From NCBI GenBank assembly GCA_947446835.1, contig CANFHS010000151.1, positions 1 to 5,877 of the forward strand: DNA of 5,877 nt. Direction: 5' to 3'. Source of the stretch: Bacteriovoracaceae bacterium. Lineage in GTDB: Bacteria; Bdellovibrionota; UBA1018. Shown piece after piece: positions 1 through 5,623 of the stretch. The first letter of the stretch is position 1. Every line of letters starts with the position of its first letter. The position numbers were made by a program, and so were the translations under genes. The notes below the pieces were generated by a model, which had not been told where the DNA came from, made no database searches, and was given only the letters and a program-made list of their open reading frames with translations.

Positions 1-651
1 GACCCGGGGACCCTCCGCGGCCTGACCCGCTGGTGCCGCGCCAAGAAGGTGGTCCTTTCGGCCGGCCACTCCCGGGCCACCCAGGAGCAAGCCGAAAAGG
101 CCTTTGATTCCGGCTTTACAGGAGTCACCCACGCCTGGAACGCCATGAACTTCCACCAACGCGCCCCGGGCCTGCTGGGGGGCGCCCTGGGCCGCAAGGA
201 CGTCTACCTGGAGCTGATCATCGACCAGGCGCACGTCCACCGCACCGTGCTGCGCTGGACCCGCAGCCTGCACTCGCGCTGCTGCTTTGTTTCGGACTGC
301 GTGCCGGCGGCCCAGACCCGTGAGGGCACCTGGCACTCGTTCGGCGAGAACCTCCAGATCCGGTTCGACGGCCAGGTTTGCCGGCTTTCGGAGGGGGCAT
401 TGGCCGGAGGGGGCCGCCTGCTGGGCCAGTCCTATGGCCAGTGGCTGCAGGACGAGGCCCGGGACCTCCAGGTGCCTCTGGAACGGCTGCTCCGGCAGAC
501 GGTTTCGGCCCTGACCCGCGAGCCACTCCGGGCCCTGGGGCTGTCCCCCGCAGTGTTGCGAAAACGCAGGGTTTTCTGGGAAATCTCCCGCTCGGCGGGA
601 GCGGTGCCCCGCCCCATTCCGGAGTTGACCCGCAGCGTCCACGCACGGTAG
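1..651 (+). CDS. nagA: N-acetylglucosamine-6-phosphate deacetylase-like protein, C-terminal part (5' end outside window)
   Basis: Amidohydrolase-fold enzyme expected to remove acetate from GlcNAc-6-phosphate in the cytoplasm, in amino-sugar and cell-wall recycling. The reading frame is open from base 1, so 216 C-terminal residues are visible and the true start lies to the left; the GTG at 49 is internal. Visible landmarks are GHSRAT (His23 of the fragment), THAWNAM (His44), IIDQAHVH (His78) and SDC (Asp99). Their spacing (21, about 55 and about 76 residues from the first His) matches, from memory, the metal- and substrate-binding His residues and catalytic Asp of E. coli NagA (195, 216, 251, 273). 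The Pro-Gly-rich segment after NAM and the 'LRALGL' helix near the end also fit. The usual SGS-LT segment is replaced by AGGGRLL, and the end is Arg-rich rather than a typical ADLV strand. It is therefore a divergent family member and its exact substrate is uncertain. The stop lies 20 bases before the yceD start. Confidence 0.72.
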   Translation, partial: DPGTLRGLTRWCRAKKVVLSAGHSRATQEQAEKAFDSGFTGVTHAWNAMNFHQRAPGLLGGALGRKDVYLELIIDQAHVHRTVLRWTRSLHSRCCFVSDCVPAAQTREGTWHSFGENLQIRFDGQVCRLSEGALAGGGRLLGQSYGQWLQDEARDLQVPLERLLRQTVSALTREPLRALGLSPAVLRKRRVFWEISRSAGAVPRPIPELTRSVHAR

Positions 652-671
652 GGTGCGCCGCTAGGCCAACT

Positions 672-1325
672 ATGAAGATTTTTTTGCATGAGCTGAGCGA
701 CCAGGAGACCGAACTCGACTTCAACCAGGACGAAGCCTGGGTCAGAAGCTCGGTGGCGCTGGTCGATGAACCGTCCGACGACGCGCCTTCGAAGGCGGGT
801 CAGAACACGCCTCGCACCATCGAGGCACACTTCAGCCTGCGCAAGGTCGACGACGTGGTCGTTGTCTCCGGAAAGATCGACACTTCGATCCGCCTCATCT
901 GCTCGCGCTGCGCGAACCTGTTCTCGATGGAAGTGCGCCCGAACTTCTCGTCGCTCTTCTGCAAGGACCCGATCATGGCCGGCGTGGGTCATCTGGGCAA
1001 GACCCGCGACCAGGGCACCGAAGTCCTCAAGCCGATGGGCCAGAACAAGGGCTACGCCCGCCACGCCCACGACGAGTCGCTCGACGACACCGAGGGCGGC
1101 GGCGGCCAGGACCTGGACATCACCTACATCTCGGAAGACACCATCGACCTCGGCCACGTGCTGACCGAGCAACTGCAGCTGCTGGTGCCTTTCCAGCCGC
1201 TCTGCAAGGCCGAGTGCAAGGGAATCTGCGTCAACTGCGGGGCCGACCAGAACGTCGGACGCTGCGCCTGCGCGAAGCTGGTCAAGCAGACTCCCTTCTC
1301 CGTGCTGAAGGACCTCAAGCTTTGA
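672..1325 (+). CDS. yceD: DUF177/YceD-family cysteine-rich protein
   Basis: Protein of 217 residues, longer than E. coli YceD (about 173). Family members sit beside rpmF and plsX in many bacteria and have been linked to 23S rRNA processing or ribosome assembly; the molecular role is not settled. The N-terminus (MKIFLHEL) fits the family. A CSRC pair is at residues 77-80. The C-terminal Cys-rich module covers residues 178-200, with Cys178, Cys182, Cys186, Cys189, Cys198 and Cys200 around the diagnostic CKGIC-NCGADQN signature, and probably binds a metal. Residues about 98-147 form an extra Gly/Asp/His-rich, probably flexible segment. The ATG at 672 was chosen because the family similarity begins there and the frame upstream is low-complexity read-through of nagA. 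Its ribosome site is weak (TAGG at 662-665, six bases before ATG). The stop overlaps the plsX start. There is no rpmF downstream. Confidence 0.85.
   Translation: MKIFLHELSDQETELDFNQDEAWVRSSVALVDEPSDDAPSKAGQNTPRTIEAHFSLRKVDDVVVVSGKIDTSIRLICSRCANLFSMEVRPNFSSLFCKDPIMAGVGHLGKTRDQGTEVLKPMGQNKGYARHAHDESLDDTEGGGGQDLDITYISEDTIDLGHVLTEQLQLLVPFQPLCKAECKGICVNCGADQNVGRCACAKLVKQTPFSVLKDLKL
1308..1312 (+). promoter_or_regulatory. Shine-Dalgarno for plsX, inside the yceD 3' end
   Basis: AAGGA lies nine bases before the TTG at 1322. It supports this rare start codon, because the next in-frame ATG (1343) would remove most of the conserved LDVMGGD motif. Confidence 0.7.
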
Positions 1326-2437
1326 AGCTCATCCTGGACGTGATGGGCGGCGACAGCGGCCCATCCGCGAACCTCGAGGGTGCAGTCCAGGCCCTCCCCG
1401 AGCTCGAAGGTGAGCTGATCCTCGTCGGTGACGAAGCCATCATCCGGGACCACCTCCGCAAGCGCCGCCTGAAGCTGCTCGCGGCCGCCGTCCAGCTGGG
1501 CGATGCACGCCAGGGCTGCAAGGTCCGGCTGCTCCACTCTTCCGAAACCATCGACATGCACGACTCGATCCGCGTCATCCGGCAGAAACCGGGTGCGTCG
1601 ATCAACCTGGGCTGCAACCTGGCCGCCCAGGAGTTCCAGGCAGGCAAGCCCGCGGCCTTCATCAGCGCGGGCCACTCCGGCGCCATGATGGCCTCGGCGC
1701 TTCTCAACCTGGGCCGCCTCCGCAACCTGGAACGGCCGGCCATCGCCGTGCGCCTGCCCACCCTGAAGCCCGAGGGCTGCATCCTCCTGGACGTGGGCGC
1801 CAACGTGGACTGCAAGCCCGAGCACCTGCGCGACTTCGCCATCATGGGCGCCCTTTATGCCCAGGCCGAGCGCAAGGCCGAGGCGCTTCCCCGGGTCGGA
1901 GTCCTGTCCAACGGCGAGGAACGCTCCAAAGGAAACGAGCTGACCCGGGCGTCGGTCGAGCTGATCGAAGCCCACCCGGCGTTCCAGGCCGAGTCCCCGC
2001 AGCGCGCCGGCCTTTTCCAGGGCTACTGCGAGGGCAAGGAGATTTTCAAGGGACAGGTCGACGTGGTGGTCACCGACGGCTTTGTCGGCAACGTGGTGCT
2101 CAAGAGCCTGGAAGGGCTGGGCAGCGCCGTCGTGACCCTGCTGAAGCGCGAGGCCAAGCAGAGCCCGCTCAGCGCGTTCGGTTTCGTCCTGGCCACGCGG
2201 GTACTGCGCAGCCTGAAGCGCAAGCTCGACTACGCCGAATACGGCGCGGCGCCGCTCCTCGGAGTGGCGGGCTACGTTTTCATCTGTCATGGCCGTTCCA
2301 ATGGCAAAGCCATCAAGAACGCCCTCCTGCGGACCCAGACGGCACTCCGCAGCCGTTTCGTCGAACGCCTCGAGCAGGCGCTCGCCCCTCCCGCCGCCCC
2401 AGCAACCGCCCCCGCGGCGCAGCCCCGAAAAGGATGA
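1322..2437 (+). CDS. plsX: Phosphate acyltransferase PlsX (acyl-ACP to acyl-phosphate)
   Basis: Transfers the acyl chain from acyl-ACP to inorganic phosphate, giving acyl-phosphate for the membrane acyltransferase PlsY; this is the first committed step of phospholipid synthesis in the PlsX/PlsY route. It is a peripheral, cytoplasmic enzyme. The 371 residues show the family motifs in order: LDVMGGD (5-11), SAGHSGAMMAS (115-125), LLDVGANVDCKPEHL (155-169), NGEERSKGNEL (197-207), TDGFVGNVVLK (251-261) and GAAPLLGV (308-315), followed by the ICHGRS segment (321-326). The start is TTG, sharing TTGA with the yceD stop, which implies translational coupling. The last 19 residues (about 353-371) are an Ala/Pro-rich tail beyond the usual end, probably disordered and accounting for much of the excess over the usual 330-350 residues. 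The stop overlaps or nearly touches fabH, so the two are almost certainly co-transcribed. Confidence 0.96.
   Translation: MKLILDVMGGDSGPSANLEGAVQALPELEGELILVGDEAIIRDHLRKRRLKLLAAAVQLGDARQGCKVRLLHSSETIDMHDSIRVIRQKPGASINLGCNLAAQEFQAGKPAAFISAGHSGAMMASALLNLGRLRNLERPAIAVRLPTLKPEGCILLDVGANVDCKPEHLRDFAIMGALYAQAERKAEALPRVGVLSNGEERSKGNELTRASVELIEAHPAFQAESPQRAGLFQGYCEGKEIFKGQVDVVVTDGFVGNVVLKSLEGLGSAVVTLLKREAKQSPLSAFGFVLATRVLRSLKRKLDYAEYGAAPLLGVAGYVFICHGRSNGKAIKNALLRTQTALRSRFVERLEQALAPPAAPATAPAAQPRKG
2428..2434 (+). promoter_or_regulatory. Shine-Dalgarno before fabH (decides between two starts)
   Basis: AAAAGGA ends on the first base of the upstream ATG (2434), too close to serve that codon. It lies eleven bases before the second in-frame ATG at 2446, a long but usable spacing. 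This favours 2446, although re-initiation at the ATGA overlap (2434-2437) cannot be excluded. Confidence 0.55.
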
Positions 2438-2445
2438 AACCCGCA

Positions 2446-3447
2446 ATGACCCTCTACGCTTCCCGGATCATCGGAACTGGCTCGGCCTTCCCGGAAACCC
2501 GGCGGACCAACGAAGACCTCTCGCGCATGGTGGACACCACGAACGAGTGGATCCTTGAACGGACCGGGATCCAGGAACGGCGCATCGCCCGCAAGGGCGA
2601 CCCCACCGAGTTCAACTCGAGCCTGGGGCACCGGGCAGCCCTCAGGGCGCTGGAAATGGCGGGCAAGACTCCGGACGACATCGACGCCATCATCTACGCC
2701 ACCTGCTCACCCGACACGCTGGTCCCTTCGACGGCCTGCTGGCTGCAGCAGAAGCTGGGCGCCCGCCGGGCCTGGGCCACGGACATCAACGCGGCCTGCT
2801 CGGGCTTCGTCTACGCTTCGACGATCGCCGACAAGTTCCTCCGCAGCGGCGCGCACCAGACCATCCTGGTGGTGGGCGCCGAGGTCCTCAACACCTTCGT
2901 GGACTGGCAGGATCGCACGTCGTGCATCCTCTTCGGGGATGGCGCGGGCGCAGCCGTGTTCGAGAGGACCGAGGCCGACAATCCGCGCCGGATCCTCTCC
3001 ACGCACCTGCAGAGCGACGGTTCGCTTTGGGACGTGTTCCACACGCCCGCGGGCGGATCCGCCCTCGAGGTCACCCACGACGTCATCGAACGGCGCGACC
3101 ACAAGATGAAGATGAAGGGCAAGGAGATCTTCAAGATCGCCGTGAAGACGCTGGCCGACTTCGCAGTGCGGGCGCTGGAAGCCAACAACATGACCCTGAA
3201 GGACCTGGACTGGGTCGTGCCCCACCAGGCCAACCTGCGCATCATCGAGGCCGTGGCCAAGCGCCTCGACCTGCCCATGAGCAAGATGATCGTGAACATC
3301 GAGCGCTACGGGAACACCTCGGCCGCGACCGTGCCGACCGCGCTCGACGAGGCCGTCCGCGACGGCCGCATCCAGCCCGGCCAGACCGTCCTCTGCGACG
3401 TCTTCGGCGCGGGCCTCACCTATGGCAGCATGCTGCTGCGCTGGTAA
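2446..3447 (+). CDS. fabH: 3-oxoacyl-ACP synthase III (KAS III)
   Basis: Condenses an acyl-CoA primer, usually acetyl-CoA, with malonyl-ACP to begin each fatty acid chain in the cytoplasm. With the start at 2446 the protein has 333 residues (E. coli 317). Family hallmarks are the N-terminal RIIGTGSAFPE, the WILERTGIQERR segment that binds CoA, the nucleophile in INAACSGF (Cys118), VPHQANLRI (His260) and RYGNTSAA (Asn290). This is the complete Cys-His-Asn triad. The terminal FGAGLTYGSMLLRW is typical. The alternative ATG at 2434 would add MKPA and overlap the plsX stop as ATGA; it was not preferred because the ribosome site runs into it. The DHKMKMKGKEIFK segment corresponds to the variable loop before the active-site His domain. 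fabD follows after eleven bases. Primer preference (acetyl or branched) cannot be told from the sequence by eye. Confidence 0.96.
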   Translation: MTLYASRIIGTGSAFPETRRTNEDLSRMVDTTNEWILERTGIQERRIARKGDPTEFNSSLGHRAALRALEMAGKTPDDIDAIIYATCSPDTLVPSTACWLQQKLGARRAWATDINAACSGFVYASTIADKFLRSGAHQTILVVGAEVLNTFVDWQDRTSCILFGDGAGAAVFERTEADNPRRILSTHLQSDGSLWDVFHTPAGGSALEVTHDVIERRDHKMKMKGKEIFKIAVKTLADFAVRALEANNMTLKDLDWVVPHQANLRIIEAVAKRLDLPMSKMIVNIERYGNTSAATVPTALDEAVRDGRIQPGQTVLCDVFGAGLTYGSMLLRW

Positions 3448-3458
3448 GAAAGGAAACC

Positions 3459-4496
3459 ATGAACCATCCAGGAATCATCGCGCTTTTTCCGGGCCAGGGC
3501 TCGCAGTTCGTGGGCATGGGCAAGGACCTGTACCAGGGCCACGCGGTGGCCCGCGAGTGCTTCGAGGAAGCCTCCGAAGCCATCAAGCTGGACCTCAAGA
3601 AGCTCTGCTTTGACGGTCCCGAAAGCGACCTCACCTTGACCGCCAACACGCAGCCCGCGCTGCTGACGGTGTCGGTGGCCGCTTTCCGCGTGGCGCAGAA
3701 GGAGCTGGGCTTCAGGCCCGCCGCCGTGGCCGGCCACAGCCTGGGCGAATACAGCGCGCTGGTCGCGGCTGGCGCGTTCCCGCTGGGACACGCGGCCGCC
3801 TGGGTGCGCGAGCGCGGCGCCTCGATGCAGAAGGCCGTGCCCGCGGGGCAAGGCACCATGGCCGCCATCCTCGGCGTCGAAGATGCGCAGGTCGAGGCGC
3901 TCTGCCAGAAGGCCACTGAACTGGCCCAGCAGAAGCGTTCGTCGGGCGAAAACCCCGAGCTGACGGTCGAAGCCACCTGCCAGCCCGCCAACTACAATGC
4001 CCCCGGGCAGCTGGTGATCGCGGGTTCCACCGACGGCATCCAGGCCGCCCTGGAGATGGCCAAGACCGGCGACTTCGGCAAGGCGAAGGCCATGCCCCTG
4101 AGCGTTTCGGCCCCGTTCCACTGCCGCCTCATGAAGCCGGCCCGCGACCGCATGGCCGAGCTCTTTGCCCAGGCCCCCGGCGCGGCCCGTCCGTCCAGCC
4201 TGGCCTGCGGCTACATCCCGAACCGGACCGCGCGCCTCACGCAAGAGCCCGGCCTGGTGTTCGAGCTCCTGGTCGACCAGGTCGACCATCCGGTGCTGTG
4301 GAAGCAGACCGTGCAGGCCTTCCTGGCCGCGGGTTACACCCAGGCCGTTGAATTCGGCCCGGGCAAGGTGCTGCAGGGACTGGCCAAGCGCATCCCCTCG
4401 GCCGATGGAAAGAACCTGGCCGTCACGACCTGCGGTGATCCTGCCGCGCTTTCGGCGGTGGAAGCCGAAATCAAGAAACTCGGAGGCATCCTGTGA
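3459..4496 (+). CDS. fabD: Malonyl-CoA:ACP transacylase
   Basis: Moves malonyl from CoA to the phosphopantetheine arm of AcpP, supplying the extender for FabH and FabF. It has 345 residues against about 309 in E. coli. Motifs are FPGQGSQ (10-16, oxyanion region), the GHSLGEYSALVA nucleophile elbow with catalytic Ser94, Arg119 in ERG, which aligns with the malonate-carboxylate-binding Arg, the active-site His221 in APFHCRLMKPA, and FGPGKVLQGL near the C-terminus. Residues about 150-172 (Gln/Glu/Ser-rich) are an extra segment of roughly 20 residues just before the QPANYNAPGQLVIAG motif; a longer C-terminus accounts for further excess. The ATG at 3459 is preceded by AAAGGA (3449-3454), four bases away, and by the fabH stop at 3447. 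The longer upstream reading frame through fabH is spurious. The stop overlaps the fabG start. Confidence 0.96.
   Translation: MNHPGIIALFPGQGSQFVGMGKDLYQGHAVARECFEEASEAIKLDLKKLCFDGPESDLTLTANTQPALLTVSVAAFRVAQKELGFRPAAVAGHSLGEYSALVAAGAFPLGHAAAWVRERGASMQKAVPAGQGTMAAILGVEDAQVEALCQKATELAQQKRSSGENPELTVEATCQPANYNAPGQLVIAGSTDGIQAALEMAKTGDFGKAKAMPLSVSAPFHCRLMKPARDRMAELFAQAPGAARPSSLACGYIPNRTARLTQEPGLVFELLVDQVDHPVLWKQTVQAFLAAGYTQAVEFGPGKVLQGLAKRIPSADGKNLAVTTCGDPAALSAVEAEIKKLGGIL
4482..4486 (+). promoter_or_regulatory. Strong Shine-Dalgarno for fabG
   Basis: GGAGG within the last codons of fabD, six bases before the GTG at 4493. It fixes the non-ATG start and shows that fabG translation does not rely only on coupling to fabD. 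Confidence 0.8.
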
Positions 4497-5242
4497 GCGA
4501 AACCGCAAAGAAACCCCTGGCCATTGTCACCGGCGCTTCGCGCGGGATCGGCGCGTCGATCGCGCGCCGGCTCGCGGCCGACGGCTACCACGTCGCGCTG
4601 AACTACTCGTCGAACGAAGCCAAGGCCCGTGAGCTGGCCGACCAGATCCAGGCCGACGGCGGCTCCGCCGAACCGGTGGGCTTCAACGTGGCCGAAAGCG
4701 CCCAGGTGGACGAAAAGATCGAGGCGCTGGGCAAGGCCCACGGCCCGGTCGCGGTTCTGGTGAACAATGCCGGCATCACCATCGACGGTCTGCTGATGCG
4801 CCTGAAGGACGAGGACCTGGACAAGACCCTGGCCGTGGACCTGAAGGGCGCCATCTACTGCACGCGGGCCGCGACCCGGCAGATGATGAGGGCCCGCAAG
4901 GGTTCGGTCATCCAGATCTCGTCGGTCATCGGCGAGATGGGCAACGCCGGCCAGAGCGCCTACGCAGCCGCCAAGGCAGGACTGATCGGCTTTTCCAAGA
5001 GCATCGCCAAGGAGCTGGCCAGCCGCCAGATCCGGGTCAACACCATCACTCCCGGCTTCATCGAAACCGACATGACTGGGGCCTTGACGAACGAGCAAAA
5101 GGAAGGGATTCTCCGCAGCGTTCCCCTCGGTTTTCTCGGAACGCCCGAAGACATCGCCGCACTGGTGTCCTTTCTGGCTTCCCCTTCGAGTCGCTACATC
5201 ACCGGTCAGGTGATCGGCGTCAACGGTGGGCTGTACATCTGA
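4493..5242 (+). CDS. fabG: 3-oxoacyl-ACP reductase
   Basis: NADPH-dependent short-chain dehydrogenase/reductase that reduces 3-ketoacyl-ACP to 3-hydroxyacyl-ACP, the first reduction of each elongation cycle. Its 249 residues are the normal length. Visible motifs are the cofactor glycine motif TGASRGIG (13-20), NNAG (91-94), catalytic Ser144 in QISSVIGEMGN, the Tyr157-x3-Lys161 pair in SAYAAAKAG, and the PGFIETDMT loop. The position usually held by the fourth tetrad residue Asn (N110 in E. coli, in TNLSS) is Asp116 here (AVDLKG, GAC codon). The start is GTG, overlapping the fabD TGA as GTGA. The C-terminal VNGGLYI resembles the usual VNGGMYM end. Its place between fabD and acpP supports a role as the fatty-acid FabG rather than another reductase. 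acpP follows after 50 bases with no obvious promoter. Confidence 0.96.
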   Translation: MSETAKKPLAIVTGASRGIGASIARRLAADGYHVALNYSSNEAKARELADQIQADGGSAEPVGFNVAESAQVDEKIEALGKAHGPVAVLVNNAGITIDGLLMRLKDEDLDKTLAVDLKGAIYCTRAATRQMMRARKGSVIQISSVIGEMGNAGQSAYAAAKAGLIGFSKSIAKELASRQIRVNTITPGFIETDMTGALTNEQKEGILRSVPLGFLGTPEDIAALVSFLASPSSRYITGQVIGVNGGLYI

Positions 5243-5281
5243 GGGGCCGGGAACCTCAAGACACCCAAGCAGTCAAATCAC

Positions 5282-5286
5282 AGGAG
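5282..5286 (+). promoter_or_regulatory. Strong Shine-Dalgarno for acpP
   Basis: AGGAG lies six bases before the ATG at 5293. This near-ideal site fits the high protein demand for acyl carrier protein. The rest of the 5243-5292 gap shows no convincing promoter or hairpin. Confidence 0.8.
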
Positions 5287-5292
5287 ATCTGC

Positions 5293-5535
5293 ATGTCCGC
5301 GAACGTCGAAGAAAGAGTCAAGACCATCATCTGCGATCAGCTGGCCGTCGAAGGCGAGAAGGTCGTCGCGACCGCATCGTTCATCGATGACCTGGGCGCA
5401 GACAGCCTCGACATCGTCGAGCTGGTGATGACCATGGAAGAAGAGTTCGACCTGGACATCCCCGATGAGGATGCGGAAAAGATGAAGACCGTCGGCGACG
5501 TGGTGAGCTACATCACCTCCAAGCAGACGCACTGA
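5293..5535 (+). CDS. acpP: Acyl carrier protein
   Basis: Small acidic cytoplasmic carrier that holds growing acyl chains as thioesters on 4'-phosphopantetheine and hands them to the Fab enzymes and to PlsX. It has 80 residues (E. coli 77). The phosphopantetheine-attachment Ser38 sits in GADSLDIVELVM, the start of helix II and the main partner-recognition surface. The following MEEEFDLDIPDEDAEKMKTVGDVV segment (helices II-IV) is strongly acidic and typical of the family. Activation would need an AcpS-type transferase, not encoded here. It has a strong ribosome site and is followed by an intrinsic terminator, so short transcripts ending after acpP are likely. The internal Cys14 (TIICDQL) is a small peculiarity, as many ACPs lack cysteine. 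Confidence 0.97.
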   Translation: MSANVEERVKTIICDQLAVEGEKVVATASFIDDLGADSLDIVELVMTMEEEFDLDIPDEDAEKMKTVGDVVSYITSKQTH

Positions 5536-5546
5536 GCTTTCCAGAC

Positions 5547-5585
5547 GGGGCGGTTTCCGGTCCGGCCAGGGACCGCCCCTCTTTT
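5547..5585 (+). terminator. Intrinsic (Rho-independent) terminator between acpP and fabF
   Basis: GGGGCGGT (5547-5554) pairs perfectly with ACCGCCCC (5572-5579). Two T-G pairs and one C-G pair extend the stem to 11 bp around an 11-base loop, and TCTTTT (5580-5585) follows directly. It lies eleven bases after the acpP stop. It probably ends or attenuates transcription before fabF, raising acpP mRNA relative to fabF. The T-run is short, so read-through is likely. Confidence 0.82.
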
Positions 5586-5623
5586 CAGCCCTCTGGCCGG
5601 GAAAATAGGGCAGAGCGAACCGA

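Noticed and set aside
556..584. Possible sigma70 promoter (TTGCGA, then GGAAAT 17 bases later) before yceD
   Set aside because: The -10 match is poor and no conserved operator is visible, so it is no better than chance in this sequence.
378..671. Upstream extension of the yceD frame through the nagA-like gene
   Set aside because: The extension is Gly/Pro/Ala-rich read-through of another frame. Family similarity starts at the ATG at 672.
766..1164. Arg/Ser/Thr-rich + strand frame inside yceD, considered as a hidden rpmF
   Set aside because: It lacks the bL32 N-terminal pattern and its paired cysteines; the Arg-richness comes from the GC-rich shifted frame.
432..1172. A 246-residue open frame on the - strand across the nagA-like and yceD genes
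   Set aside because: It spans two well-supported + strand genes, has no recognisable motif, and has shadow-like composition.
1124..2446. A 440-residue open frame on the - strand across yceD and plsX
   Set aside because: It mirrors the plsX codons in a GC-rich gene, has a low-complexity Gly/Ala/Val/Asp/Leu/Gln-rich product with no family motif, and overlaps a certain gene entirely.
2922..3458. Upstream extension of the fabD frame through fabH
   Set aside because: The extension is Arg/Pro/Gly-rich out-of-frame fabH sequence. The FabD family begins at the ATG at 3459, which has its own ribosome site.
3420..4508. A 362-residue open frame on the - strand across fabD
   Set aside because: Antisense shadow of fabD produced by third-position G/C bias; the product is Gly/Arg/His/Leu-rich with no recognisable domain.
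5582..5606. Possible promoter for fabF in the terminator-fabF gap (TTTTCA with GAAAAT)
   Set aside because: The spacing is only 13 bases and both boxes are weak; the T-rich element is better explained as the terminator's T-run.
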